From Corynebacterium sp. HMSC08A12 (GTDB lineage: Bacteria > Actinomycetota > Actinomycetes > Mycobacteriales > Mycobacteriaceae), in the NCBI RefSeq assembly GCF_001807485.1, contig NZ_KV789168.1:1-64000 (forward strand): 64,000 nt of DNA. The letters run 5' to 3'. The notes below the pieces were generated by a model. That model was not told the DNA's origin, searched no databases, and worked only from the letters and a program-made list of their open reading frames with translations. Below are positions 19,937 through 28,848 of the stretch, one piece after another. The position numbers were made by a program, and so were the translations under genes. Numbering within the stretch: position 1 is the first letter of the stretch; every line of letters begins with the position of its first letter.

Positions 19937-20665
19937 CTAGCGCAGCACCAGGATCCAAATGGCGATGTGGTGCAGCAGCGCCGCCAGGATCGTGGCGGCG
20001 TGGAAAACCTCGTGGAATCCGAACCAGCGCGGGGAGGGGTTCGGCCACTGCTTGGCGTAGATCACTGCGCCGAGGGAGTAGATGATCCCGCCCAGCAGCA
20101 TCAGCAGGCTCACGGCCAGACCCAGCTGCTGGTAGTAGCCCACGGCGCCGATGGCGGCCAGCCAGCCGAGGGTGAGGTACGTGGTGGCATCCAGCCACCG
20201 CGGGTGATCAATCCACACTAGGTTCAGTACCACTGCCGCGGTGGCGGCCAGCCAGCTCACGGCCAAGATCCACAGCCCGCCGGTGTTAAACCAGCCCCAG
20301 CCGGTGAACCACTGCGCGCCGAAAGCGCCAACCGTTACCGGCCCGTAGGTGCCGGCGATGAAGACCGCGATCATGGCGTGGTCGGCGCGCCGCCAGCTAT
20401 TCACCGCGCCCTCGGAGCGCCACGGCACGCGGTGGTACAGCGCGCTGACGGTGAGCATCCCGGCCAGGCACAGTGCGTACAGCGCCGTGGCCATGGTCAT
20501 CCAGGACAGGTGAAACTTGGAGGCCGCAACGATGGTCAGTGCCGTGCCCATGCCGCCGAAATACCATGCGGCGGCGGTGTGCAACCGCCCCCGCATATAC
20601 GGGCGTGGTCCACGGTCGAATACGGGTCGAGGGGACTTCTTCGTCAGCACTTGAGTTTTATGCAC
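19937..20665 (-). CDS. PAQR / hemolysin III-family membrane protein
   Basis: Protein of 242 residues with about seven hydrophobic helices. The family metal-site motifs are present: SALYHRVPW, RADHAMIAVFIAGTYGP and FHEVFHAATILAALLHH near the C-terminus. After a basic cytoplasmic N-terminus (TQVLTKKSPRPVFDRG) it follows the YqfA/Hly-III layout. Bacterial members are probably metal-dependent hydrolases of the membrane; the hemolysin name is historical. Convergent with cmk-der, 16 nt between stops. ATG 20665. Confidence 0.9.
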   Translation of the reverse strand: MHKTQVLTKKSPRPVFDRGPRPYMRGRLHTAAAWYFGGMGTALTIVAASKFHLSWMTMATALYALCLAGMLTVSALYHRVPWRSEGAVNSWRRADHAMIAVFIAGTYGPVTVGAFGAQWFTGWGWFNTGGLWILAVSWLAATAAVVLNLVWIDHPRWLDATTYLTLGWLAAIGAVGYYQQLGLAVSLLMLLGGIIYSLGAVIYAKQWPNPSPRWFGFHEVFHAATILAALLHHIAIWILVLR

Positions 20666-20691
20666 GAAAGAAAGTCTACGCGCATACGCGT

Positions 20692-22380
20692 TTAGAACAG
20701 CCCCGAAATAACCCCCTGCGCGTCAACATCGATGCGCTCGGCCGCGGGCTTCTTCGGCAGACCCGGCAGGGTCATCACGTCGCCAGTGAGTGCCACGACG
20801 AAACCGGCGCCGATGCGCGGCACCAGCTCGCGGACGTGCAGGGTGTGGCCGCTCGGCGCACCCAGGGCCTTGGGGTCGTCGCTGAAGGAGTACTGCGTCT
20901 TCGACACGCACACCGGCAGCTTGTCCCAGCCGTTGTCCTTCAGAAACGCCAGGTCCTTCACGGCCTGCGGGCCGAACTGCACGTCTGCCGCGCCGTAGAT
21001 CTCCGTAGCAAGCGTGTTCAGAGTGGCTTCCACGCCATCGACTGGCTGATAGATCTGGTGACTGGAGCTGGGGGCGTCCTCACCAGAAACACCATCGACG
21101 ACCTCCAACACGGCAGAGGCCAGATCGGCCGCGCCAGCACCGCCCTCGGCCCACACGTTGCACTCCACCACGCGCACACCGAACTGCTCGCCCCAATCGG
21201 CGACCTGAGCGCGCTCCGTGGCGGTATCAGAGCTAAACAGGTTCAGCGCCACCACGGGTTCCACGCCGAACTTGCGGATGTTGCTGACGTGGCGCTCCAG
21301 GTTGGCCAAACCGGCCTTCAGCACGGAATCGCCGTTGTGTTTCAGCGAGCGGATGGTGGCCACCACGACCGTTGCGGCGACGTCGAGGCTGCCTGCGCGG
21401 GACTTGATATCAAAGAACTTTTCCGCACCCAGGTCGCTGCCGAAACCGGCCTCGGTCAGCACAACCTCCGATAGATCCAGCGCCGTGGTGGTTGCGATCA
21501 GCGAGTTGCAGCCGTGTGCGATGTTGGCGAAAGGCCCGCCGTGCACCAGGGCAGGAGTACCACCCAGAGTTTGCACCAGGTTCGGGTTGATCGCGTCGCG
21601 CAGCAGGGCGGTGATAGCGCCCGCGCACTTTAGGTCGCCCGCGGTGACGGGCTGGCGGTCATAAGTCTGGCCCACCACGATGCGCCCGATGCGCTTCTTC
21701 AGGTCCTCCAGATCGGTGGCCAGGCACAGGATAGCCATGATCTCGCTGGCCGCCGTGATGTCGAACCCGCCCTCGCGCGGAGTGCCCTGGCCCGGCCCGC
21801 CGAGGCCCGTGACCACGTGGCGCAGCGAGCGGTCGTTGACGTCCAGGCAGCGCCGCCACGTCACGCGCCGCGGGTCGATGCCCAGGGCATTGCCGTGCTG
21901 TACATGGTTGTCGACAATGGCCGCCAGGGTATTGGTTGCGGCGGTAATAGCGTGCATGTCGCCGGTGAAGTGCAGGTTGATGTCCTCCATCGGCACAATT
22001 TGCGCATAACCGCCGCCGGCCGCACCTCCCTTGATGCCCATGACTGGCCCCTGGGAGGGTTCGCGGATCGCCACCATCGTCTGGCGCCCGGCCGCCCGCA
22101 CCGCATCCGCAAGGCCGATCAGCACGGTGGACTTGCCCTCGCCCGCGGGGGTCGGGCTCATTGCGGTCACGAGCACGAGCTTGCCCTTCTTATTGACGCC
22201 CTCACGCTCCGCTCGCAGAGCGGGAACGTCGATCTTGGCCTTTGTGCGACCGTAGGGGATCAAAGCGGCCTCCGGGATGCCGGCGCGTTCCGCGATCGTG
22301 GTGATGGGCTCCAGGGTGTGGGCCTGAGCGATTTCGACGTCGCTGGGTTGGGGATTGCTGGTTGCAGAAGAGTTAGTCAT
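20692..22380 (-). CDS. fhs: Formate-tetrahydrofolate ligase
   Basis: ATP-dependent synthesis of 10-formyl-THF for one-carbon metabolism. The start is set at the ATG at 22380 (MTNSSATSNPQPSDVEIAQA), giving 562 residues against the usual 550-560; an upstream in-frame ATG at 22443 would add 21 atypical residues. P-loop-like motif MSPTPAGEGKSTVLIGLADA, folate-site FTGDMHAITAATNTLAA and the long GFGSDLGAEKFFDIK segment are all family marks. The C-terminal TLPGLPKKPAAERIDVDAQG is typical. Single gene between the PAQR gene and divergent gapB. Confidence 0.95.
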   Translation of the reverse strand: MTNSSATSNPQPSDVEIAQAHTLEPITTIAERAGIPEAALIPYGRTKAKIDVPALRAEREGVNKKGKLVLVTAMSPTPAGEGKSTVLIGLADAVRAAGRQTMVAIREPSQGPVMGIKGGAAGGGYAQIVPMEDINLHFTGDMHAITAATNTLAAIVDNHVQHGNALGIDPRRVTWRRCLDVNDRSLRHVVTGLGGPGQGTPREGGFDITAASEIMAILCLATDLEDLKKRIGRIVVGQTYDRQPVTAGDLKCAGAITALLRDAINPNLVQTLGGTPALVHGGPFANIAHGCNSLIATTTALDLSEVVLTEAGFGSDLGAEKFFDIKSRAGSLDVAATVVVATIRSLKHNGDSVLKAGLANLERHVSNIRKFGVEPVVALNLFSSDTATERAQVADWGEQFGVRVVECNVWAEGGAGAADLASAVLEVVDGVSGEDAPSSSHQIYQPVDGVEATLNTLATEIYGAADVQFGPQAVKDLAFLKDNGWDKLPVCVSKTQYSFSDDPKALGAPSGHTLHVRELVPRIGAGFVVALTGDVMTLPGLPKKPAAERIDVDAQGVISGLF

Positions 22381-22451
22381 ATTCCCAGAATAAACGCCTA
22401 CCCCTAATCGCCCCCGTAATAGCGGGTGTAAGGCTGGGGGCAACTAGACTT

Positions 22452-22477
22452 CAGGGGGTAAGAGGGTAACCCCCCGA
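22452..22477. promoter_or_regulatory. Small hairpin in the gapB leader region
   Basis: GGGGGT (22454-22459) can pair with ACCCCC (22469-22474) around a purine-rich loop, in the 140-nt gap between divergent fhs and gapB. No promoter hexamers are certain. GAGGT ends about 5 nt before the gapB ATG and serves as its ribosome site. A regulatory role of the hairpin is only possible, not shown. Confidence 0.25.
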
Positions 22478-22520
22478 ATATTCGCAAAACGATTACTTCC
22501 AGTGAGGTAGTGAGGTATAG

Positions 22521-23987
22521 ATGACCGACAACGCACACACCAAGAGCGCTCTGCACAGCGATTGGAACGAGCGGCTGGCCGTGGCGCAGGAGATGCTGCC
22601 TCTGATCAGCCGCCTGCACCGCGACAAGAACGTGGTGACTTCCATCTTCGGCCGGCTGCTTGTCAACGTCACCGATATTGACATCATCAAGTCCCACCGC
22701 TACGCCCGCCGTGTGGTGGAAAAGGAGCTGCCGCTGGAGCAGACCCTGCCCGTGCTGCGCGAGCTGGTGGAGATGAACCTGGGCACTGCCTCCATCGACA
22801 TTGGATCCCTGGCCAGCCGCTACAACAAGGACTCTGAGGGGCTGCCCCTGCGCGAGTACCTGGAGCGCGAGCTGGCGGAGGTCATCGGCGGTCCGGAGCA
22901 GGTCGAGCCCCGCGACATCGTCCTCTATGGCTTCGGCCGCATCGGCCGCCTGCTGGCCCGCATCCTGGTTGCCCGCGAGGCCACCTATGGCGGTGCGCGC
23001 CTGCGTGCCGTCGTCGTCCGCTCCAAGGGTGAGGGCGACCTGATCAAGCGTGCTTCTCTGCTGCGCCGCGATTCCGTTCACGGAGCCTTCGACGGCACTA
23101 TCACCACGGATGAGGAAAACAACACGATCTGGGCCAACGGCACCCCGATCCGCATTATCTACGCCAACAACCCGGCGGAGATCGACTACACCGAATACGG
23201 CATCAACGATGCAATCGTGGTGGACAACACTGGCGTGTGGCGCGACCGGGACGGCCTGTCTCAGCACCTGGAGGCCAAGGGTGTCTCCAAGGTTCTGCTG
23301 ACCGCCCCGGGCAAGGGCGACATCAAGAACATCGTCTACGGCATCAACCACGGCGACATCACTGAGGATGATCGCATTCTTTCTGCGGCGTCCTGCACTA
23401 CCAACGGCATCACCCCGGTGCTGAAGGTCATCAACGACCGCTACGGCGTGGAACACGGCCACGTGGAGACCGTGCACTCCTTCACCAACGACCAGAACCT
23501 GATCGATAACTTCCACAAGGGCGACCGCCGTGGCCGCGCCGCGGGCCTGAACATGGTGCTCACCGCCACGGGCGCGGCGAAGGCCGTGGCCAAGGCTTTG
23601 CCGGAGTTCGCGGGCAAGCTGACGGGCAATGCCATCCGCGTGCCCACCCCGGACGTCTCCATGGCGGTGCTGAACCTGACCCTGAACCAGGAAGTCGAGG
23701 CCGACGAGGTGAACAACTTCCTGCGCCGCGTGTCCCTGCACTCCACGCTGCGCCAGCAGATCGACTTCATTAAGTCCCCGGAGGTCGTCTCCACCGACTT
23801 CGTTGGTACTACCCACGCGGGCATCGTCGACGGCCTGGCAACCATTGCGAACGGCAACCACCTGGTGCTGTATGTCTGGTACGACAATGAGTTCGGCTAC
23901 TCGAACCAGGTGATCCGCATTGTCGAGGAGATCGCCGGCGTGCGTCCGCGCGTGCTGCCGCAGCGTGCCGCAGCGCTGGACCTGTAG
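22521..23987 (+). CDS. gapB: Glyceraldehyde-3-phosphate dehydrogenase, GapB type with N-terminal extension
   Basis: Protein of 488 residues, about 150 longer than glycolytic GapA. The extra N-terminal region of about 125 residues (LHSDWNERLAVAQEMLPLIS onward) is the mark of the corynebacterial GapB group. The NAD(P)-binding domain starts DIVLYGFGRIGRLLARILV, the catalytic cysteine is in SAASCTTNGITPVLKVIND, the catalytic histidine in the ETVHSFTNDQ region, and the C-terminus has YVWYDNEFGYSNQVIRI. In C. glutamicum GapB serves gluconeogenic flux and is NADP-capable; applying this here is inference. A strong hairpin follows the stop. Confidence 0.93.
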   Translation: MTDNAHTKSALHSDWNERLAVAQEMLPLISRLHRDKNVVTSIFGRLLVNVTDIDIIKSHRYARRVVEKELPLEQTLPVLRELVEMNLGTASIDIGSLASRYNKDSEGLPLREYLERELAEVIGGPEQVEPRDIVLYGFGRIGRLLARILVAREATYGGARLRAVVVRSKGEGDLIKRASLLRRDSVHGAFDGTITTDEENNTIWANGTPIRIIYANNPAEIDYTEYGINDAIVVDNTGVWRDRDGLSQHLEAKGVSKVLLTAPGKGDIKNIVYGINHGDITEDDRILSAASCTTNGITPVLKVINDRYGVEHGHVETVHSFTNDQNLIDNFHKGDRRGRAAGLNMVLTATGAAKAVAKALPEFAGKLTGNAIRVPTPDVSMAVLNLTLNQEVEADEVNNFLRRVSLHSTLRQQIDFIKSPEVVSTDFVGTTHAGIVDGLATIANGNHLVLYVWYDNEFGYSNQVIRIVEEIAGVRPRVLPQRAAALDL

Positions 23988-23993
23988 AAGACA

Positions 23994-24021
23994 CCAGCAC
24001 TAGCACCAGTGCTGGTGCTGG
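23994..24021. terminator. Bidirectional hairpin between gapB and the AspT-type transporter
   Basis: A 28-nt near-perfect palindrome runs from 23994 to 24021 with a 13-bp stem (one G-T wobble) around a 2-nt loop. It fills the 35-nt gap between the convergent stops at 23987 and 24023. No T-run follows on either strand, so it would be a T-less actinobacterial-type terminator for both genes. Confidence 0.65.
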
Positions 24022-24022
24022 G

Positions 24023-25651
24023 TTATAGCAGCATCAGCAGGAGCATCTGGCAGCCGATGATCTTGCCGATCATCGCCGCCGGATAGACGGTGGCGTAGCC
24101 ACGCATGGGCAGCTCCGTGTCCGCCTGATCGTTGAGGTAGCTGATCACCGCGGGGTTGGTAGAGACGCCCGCGGCCATGCCCATCGCCTCGTCCCACTTC
24201 AGGCGCAGCAGCCACAGCCCGGCCAGGCCGCAGACAACGGCAGAGGTCACGGTGATGATGAAGCCGAGGGCGATGTAGCTCAGGGATGTGATGTCCGTCA
24301 GTGCGTCGCGGAAACCCGTGCCCGCGATGGTGCCCACGCCAGCCAGGAAGATGGCCAGACCCAGGCTGCTGAGGGCCTTGTTGGCGTGATAAGGGATTTG
24401 CCACCCGATGGGGCCGGTGCGGGCAAGTGCTCCAAAGATGAGACCCATGACGATCGGGCCGCCACCGAAGCCCAGGTTGAGCGTGGTGCCGCCGGGCAGG
24501 GGAATGGGGATCGCACCGATGAGCAGACCGATGGCCAGGCCTAGGGTAAAGGGCAGCAGGTTCACGTCCGCCAGGGAGCGTTCGGAATCGCCCAGGAATT
24601 GGGAGACCTCGTCGATGCGGTGCTTCGGGGTGACTACTCGCACGCGGTCGGAATAGTGCAGCACGTCGTCTGGGCCGGGAACTAGGTCTTCGTCGCCGCG
24701 GCGGATGCGGGCGATGATGAAGCCGTGGCTGATTGGGTCGATGTCCTTGATGCTGCGCCCGGCGATGCTGGGGTTAGAAACAGTGATGCGGCGGTAGCCG
24801 ATGTAGGAGCTATCCACGTCGATGTCGATCTGCTCGCCCAGCGCGGCCGTGGCCTTGTCCAGGGAGTCCGGTGTGCCGGTGATCACCACGATCATGCCGG
24901 GGTACACCTCTGCATCCGGGTAGGCCAGCTTGTGATCCTTTTCCTGGACGTCCTCGGTGGCGTGGTGGGGGCGGACCAAGCGGGTGACGATAATCTTTGA
25001 ATCCGCGATGGCGCGCAGGTCGCGCACGCAGCCTTCGATGCCCTCGCGCAGGCGTACGCCGCGGTGCTCCAGTGGCGCGTGTAGCACGCCCTCGTCGATC
25101 GCGTCCTGGCGATGGTTCACCTTCAAGAGCTTGGTTCCAATGGCGGCCACGGCGATCGCGCCGAGCACGCCGCCGGGGTAGGCCAGGGAGTAGCCGACGA
25201 CGGGATCGGCGGCCAGCTCTGGGTGGGTGCCTTCCAGCATGTCGACGACGGCCGCCATACCTGGTGTGGAAGTCAGTGCGGCCGCGAAGGAGCCGGTGGC
25301 CGTGGCGGCCTCCACGCCGAAGATCGGCACCAGCAGCCACGTCATGCCCATCAGGCCGACGAGCAGCACCACGACGAAGAGGATCATGCGCCAGCCGCGC
25401 TCGCGGAAGTCGGCGAAGAAGGCATGTCCAGCCGTCAGGCCGATGGCGTAGACGAAGATGGCCAGGCCGAATTGGAAGATGATCGGGGGTAGCTGGATGT
25501 CGGGATTCGCCGTGGAGAATCCAATGGCGACGAAGAGGATTGCCGCGGTGCCGAGCGACATGCCGCCGAGGCGTATCTTGCCGATGGCGAAACCGAGGGC
25601 GAGGATAATGACTAGGGCGATCAGCGGATTTTCAGCAAGGAATGCCAGCAT
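24023..25651 (-). CDS. AspT/YidE-family transporter with two TrkA-C domains
   Basis: Protein of 542 residues in the aspartate:alanine exchanger (AAE) layout. About five N-terminal helices (starting MLAFLAENPLIALVIILALG), then two cytosolic TrkA-C (RCK_C) domains around residues 200-370 (SKIIVTRLVRPHHA; RRITVSNPSIAGRSIKDID), and about six C-terminal helices with the repeated AAE motif (LGLAIGLLIGAIPIPLPGG, GGGPIVMGLIFGALARTGP). Substrate unknown; family members exchange aspartate/alanine or succinate. AGGA lies about 10 nt before ATG 25651. An intrinsic terminator of the upstream peptide gene lies only 22 nt before the start, so expression needs its own promoter or read-through. Confidence 0.9.
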   Translation of the reverse strand: MLAFLAENPLIALVIILALGFAIGKIRLGGMSLGTAAILFVAIGFSTANPDIQLPPIIFQFGLAIFVYAIGLTAGHAFFADFRERGWRMILFVVVLLVGLMGMTWLLVPIFGVEAATATGSFAAALTSTPGMAAVVDMLEGTHPELAADPVVGYSLAYPGGVLGAIAVAAIGTKLLKVNHRQDAIDEGVLHAPLEHRGVRLREGIEGCVRDLRAIADSKIIVTRLVRPHHATEDVQEKDHKLAYPDAEVYPGMIVVITGTPDSLDKATAALGEQIDIDVDSSYIGYRRITVSNPSIAGRSIKDIDPISHGFIIARIRRGDEDLVPGPDDVLHYSDRVRVVTPKHRIDEVSQFLGDSERSLADVNLLPFTLGLAIGLLIGAIPIPLPGGTTLNLGFGGGPIVMGLIFGALARTGPIGWQIPYHANKALSSLGLAIFLAGVGTIAGTGFRDALTDITSLSYIALGFIITVTSAVVCGLAGLWLLRLKWDEAMGMAAGVSTNPAVISYLNDQADTELPMRGYATVYPAAMIGKIIGCQMLLLMLL

Positions 25652-25673
25652 GATCTTGATCCTATAAAGAAAT

Positions 25674-25698
25674 CCCCGCCCACACGAGGTGAGCGGGG
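25674..25698 (-). terminator. Intrinsic terminator of the 30-aa peptide gene
   Basis: On the minus strand CCCCGC (rc of 25693-25698) pairs with GCGGGG (rc of 25674-25679), helped by an inner CAC/GTG pairing, and is followed by ATTTCTTTAT. It lies 45 nt after the peptide stop and before the transporter start, so the peptide gene is a separate short transcription unit. Confidence 0.75.
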
Positions 25699-25742
25699 AC
25701 CCAAGAGAAACCTCAGATTAGGACTTTCTGAGTGGCCGGACC

Positions 25743-25835
25743 TTACTTGCCGGAGATCAGGCCAGCCAGGCCAGCGAGTGCGCCGCCGATCAGGCTAACG
25801 AGACCCTGGAAGAAGTTTGCAATCAGTTCAATCAT
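25743..25835 (-). CDS. 30-aa amphipathic peptide, candidate small porin or modulin-like peptide
   Basis: ATG 25835 is preceded on the minus strand by AAGGA at about 9 nt. The frame encodes 30 residues: MIELIANFFQGLVSLIGG, then ALAGLAGLISGK. It is one amphipathic helix with a single acidic residue near the start and a lysine at the end, no cysteine and no signal peptide. An intrinsic terminator follows. Corynebacterial PorA/PorH porins are similarly tiny peptides without signal sequences, and staphylococcal phenol-soluble modulins share these features; homology to either is not shown. A real gene is supported by the ribosome site, isolated position and own terminator. Confidence 0.6.
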   Translation of the reverse strand: MIELIANFFQGLVSLIGGALAGLAGLISGK

Positions 25836-25942
25836 GGGAGTGATCCTTTCAGTGTGTAGTGGCGGGCGCTAGGGATTTTGTGAGTTTGTTAGCGCCTTCA
25901 CACTAACAATCGTTTGTCATCTCTAAGCGTTACGCCCTAGAT

Positions 25943-25964
25943 ACAATTTTCTCGGAAAAATTGT
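25943..25964. promoter_or_regulatory. Inverted repeat in the divergent region, possible operator
   Basis: ACAATTTT (25943-25950) is an exact inverted repeat of AAAATTGT (25957-25964) with a 6-nt centre. It lies between the divergent 30-aa peptide gene and the ABC-class ATPase. No T-tract after GC stem, so an operator is more likely than a terminator. The regulator is unknown. Confidence 0.35.
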
Positions 25965-26022
25965 GAAAGGCGTTCTTTTCGCAGGTGAGAGTCAGAGAAA
26001 AATTTTCCCTACGCTGGGGTAC

Positions 26023-27717
26023 ATGGCACGAAACACTCTCTCGGATCTTTTCTCCCGTACCAAGAATCTCGACGGCGCGGGCTACGGCGCCTACAAGAAG
26101 CTGAAGGGCGCCTATAGCGAACCGGGGCTAACGGTTTCCATCGACCGTGTGCAGGCCGATCCTTACGCCAGCCCCTCCAAGGTGCGGCTCATCCTGCCCA
26201 TGCAGGCCGCGGGCATCCCGCAGTATCTCGTTGACGATGCCACCGGCAGGGTAGCGGTATCCGACTTCCTGGCCCGGCGGATCCAGGCCGATCCCAACCG
26301 CCCGCGCAACGTCCACATCGGCGACATCGGGCAGCAGGTCCTTGAACGTACTCACGTGCTGGTCACCCCTGATCGCGTGGAGGCCCGACTACTCGTCGGC
26401 CTCCCCGCCAAAGGCCGCCGGATTCTGGGCCGCCAGGCCGCACACCTGCTGGCCGATGACCTGCCTCACATCGCCGACGACTGCCTGCGGCACGATCGCT
26501 TCGAGCCTGCAGACGTTCAAGCTCTCGAGGATCACGTGGCACTTCTGCGCGACCAGGAAGCCCTTCGCGCCCAGCTGACACCCCGCAAACTCGTCGCCTT
26601 CGTCGGCAACGGCGCGATCCTCCCGCGCGCTGCGGGGGATAGCGACCGCCCACTTGCCGCCAACCAGGCCACGGCCTTCGAATCCCCGGAGTCGCTTTCC
26701 CAAACCTTCGAGCTCCCCAGCGGCCGCACGGTCACGGGGATGGGCATACCGGAGGGCCTCACCGTCATCGTCGGCGGCGGCTACCACGGCAAGTCAACGC
26801 TGCTGCGCGCCCTGGAGCGCGGCGTCTACCCGCACGTCGCCGGCGATGGCCGTGAGTGGGTGATCTCCCGCGCCGACGTCGCCAGCGTTCGCGCCGAGGA
26901 TGGCCGCCCCATTACCGGCGACGACATTTCGCCGTTCATCACCAACCTGCCCACTGGCGCCGACACACGCCACTTCACCACCACGAACGCCTCGGGCTCC
27001 ACATCCCAGGCCGCCAATGTCGTCGAAGCGCATGCTGCCGGCGCCTCCGCGCTGCTCATCGATGAGGACACCTCTGCCACCAACTTCATGATCCGCGACC
27101 GCCTCATGCAGCGCCTCGTCCCGAACGACAAGGAGCCCATCACCCCGTTTGTGCAGCGTGTTCGTTCTTTATATGACGCCACCTCGGTCTCCACCGTCCT
27201 TATCGCTGGTGGCTCGGGTGCCTATCTGCGGCTGGCCGATACCGTCATTGCGATGGATGCCTACCGTCCCAGCGAGGTGACCGCACGCGCTCATGACATC
27301 GCGCGGGAGGGGGAGGCCACGGTAAACAGAGAAGGCATGGAGGAAGCGGGGGAGTTCCGCCACATCACTGCTGAACGTGTCCTCGCGCGCGGGACTCTAT
27401 CTTCCCGCAAGCCGCCGAAGCCGCGCGGACTATCCACCATCAGCGTGGACCGTTCCGACATTGACCTGAGTGCCGTCGGCCAGCTAGTTGCGCCGTCCCA
27501 GACGGCGGCGATCGCGGCGGCGCTGGAGTGGTTGTCCAAGAACGCCGATGGCCAGACCCCGCTGGTGGATCTGGTTGCTCGCCTGGAGCAGCAGATCACC
27601 GAGAAGGGCCTGGCCGTGCTGGCGCCGGGGCGTGATCATCCCGGACACCTGAGTCGCCCGCGCGGGGCGGAAATCCTGGCTGCGGCAAACCGCTACCGGG
27701 AGCTCAAGCTCGCCTAG
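26023..27717 (+). CDS. ABC-class predicted ATPase (PF09818-type)
   Basis: ATG 26023 gives 564 residues, the family's usual size; an in-frame GTG at 25963 would add 20 residues without support. The P-loop is VIVGGGYHGKSTLLRALE near residue 252, the Walker B-like segment is ASALLIDEDTSATNFMIRD, and SGSTSQAANVVEA replaces a classical ABC signature. The N-terminal half (YGAYKKLKG, RVQADPYASPSKVRL) is typical. No transmembrane partner is present. Its biological role is unknown; nucleotide binding and a nucleic-acid or metabolite link are only suggested for the family. Ends overlapping the GDPD stop on the other strand by 4 nt. Confidence 0.85.
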   Translation: MARNTLSDLFSRTKNLDGAGYGAYKKLKGAYSEPGLTVSIDRVQADPYASPSKVRLILPMQAAGIPQYLVDDATGRVAVSDFLARRIQADPNRPRNVHIGDIGQQVLERTHVLVTPDRVEARLLVGLPAKGRRILGRQAAHLLADDLPHIADDCLRHDRFEPADVQALEDHVALLRDQEALRAQLTPRKLVAFVGNGAILPRAAGDSDRPLAANQATAFESPESLSQTFELPSGRTVTGMGIPEGLTVIVGGGYHGKSTLLRALERGVYPHVAGDGREWVISRADVASVRAEDGRPITGDDISPFITNLPTGADTRHFTTTNASGSTSQAANVVEAHAAGASALLIDEDTSATNFMIRDRLMQRLVPNDKEPITPFVQRVRSLYDATSVSTVLIAGGSGAYLRLADTVIAMDAYRPSEVTARAHDIAREGEATVNREGMEEAGEFRHITAERVLARGTLSSRKPPKPRGLSTISVDRSDIDLSAVGQLVAPSQTAAIAAALEWLSKNADGQTPLVDLVARLEQQITEKGLAVLAPGRDHPGHLSRPRGAEILAAANRYRELKLA

Positions 27718-28757
27718 AGGACTTGGAGCTTGTTCTCCTTGAGAACCTCCATGCCGCGGGTCGGATAGTCGGTGATCAGACCGTCGACCTTCGCGTCGAT
27801 CACGGCCTGCATGTCGGGCTTCTCATTGACCGTCCACGGCAGAACCTGCAGGCCGGCCTCGTGGGCGGAGGCCACGTTCTCCGGTGTGGCCAGCTTGTAT
27901 TCCGGGGAGAGGATCTCCGCGCCCAGCTGGGTCGCGGCCTTGTTTACGTCGCCGCCAACCTGGTCGTAGTCCACATCACCGGTCCACTTGGAGCCGGAGG
28001 CCCACGTCTTGGCGCTGTAGAGAAGTGCCAGAGAAATATCCGGCTGGGCCTTGCGCACCAGCGGCAGCGAGCGCCAGTCGAAGGACTGGATGGTGGTGCG
28101 GGATGTGGCCTTGTTGGCGCGCACGACCGGCAGGATCGCGTCGACGAACTCCTGCGGCTCGGCGGACTTCTCGGGTTCTTCTGCCTCGATCTTGGTTTCG
28201 ATGTTGAAACGCATCTGCGGGTCCGCAGCGGCGATGTCGAACACATCTTGCAGTTGCAGCAGCTTGTTTTCTTCCTCGGCCTTCGCATCCGGGAAGTCCT
28301 TCAGCACCTTGTTGCAGTTCAGGGTCTGCAGCTGCTTCCAGTTCAGCTCATGGATGAGCTTGCCTACGTAGGGGAACTCTGGGTCGTTTTCGGTGGCGGG
28401 CTTGGTGTCGGTGCACTTCTCGGCCTGGATCACCGGGTCGTGCCAAACAACTGGAGTGCCATCCTCGGCTAAGACGATGTCCAGTTCCAGGGTGGATACG
28501 CCCATCTTCACGGACTCTTCGAATGCCTTGCGAGATTGCTCTGTGTATTCGCCGCGGCCACCACGGTGGGACTGCAGGTCGAAGCCCTGCGGTTCTTTTG
28601 GTTGAGGCTTGGAGGAACCAGCGATGGAGGAGCCGAAGCTGAAGGAGGATCCGGCGATGGAACCCTGCGCGGCAACTGCGGTGCCGGCGGAACCGAGGGA
28701 AACGATGGCGGCCACTGCTGCGGCAGCGGTCTTGCGCCAGGTGAGGGATGTCTTCAT
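27714..28757 (-). CDS. Secreted glycerophosphodiester phosphodiesterase
   Basis: Hydrolyses glycerophosphodiesters to glycerol-3-phosphate and alcohol. The 347-residue protein has a Sec signal peptide (MKTSLTWRK, hydrophobic AAAAVAAIVSLGSAGTAVA, cleavage probably after AVA, near residue 30). The GDPD motif is clear: LQSHRGGRGEYTEQS, then STLELDIVLAEDGTPVVWHD (catalytic His pair, Glu/Asp metal ligands). RFNIETKIEAE and QSFDWRSLPLVRKAQPD are later family segments. GlpQ/UgpQ type, outside the membrane or in the envelope, scavenging phospholipid head groups. Monocistronic, convergent with the ATPase. Confidence 0.92.
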   Translation of the reverse strand: MKTSLTWRKTAAAAVAAIVSLGSAGTAVAAQGSIAGSSFSFGSSIAGSSKPQPKEPQGFDLQSHRGGRGEYTEQSRKAFEESVKMGVSTLELDIVLAEDGTPVVWHDPVIQAEKCTDTKPATENDPEFPYVGKLIHELNWKQLQTLNCNKVLKDFPDAKAEEENKLLQLQDVFDIAAADPQMRFNIETKIEAEEPEKSAEPQEFVDAILPVVRANKATSRTTIQSFDWRSLPLVRKAQPDISLALLYSAKTWASGSKWTGDVDYDQVGGDVNKAATQLGAEILSPEYKLATPENVASAHEAGLQVLPWTVNEKPDMQAVIDAKVDGLITDYPTRGMEVLKENKLQVL

Positions 28758-28848
28758 GTATTCCTAACTGCGAGTCGTGAGTGCTGCGGTGGAGTCGTGA
28801 AGTAACTCACATAAACCTAACAGCCGTTCAGCTACTCGGCAGCGCGAG

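Noticed and set aside
20473..21474. 333-codon plus-strand frame over the PAQR gene and fhs
   Set aside because: Runs antisense to two recognised genes; composition is shadow-like.
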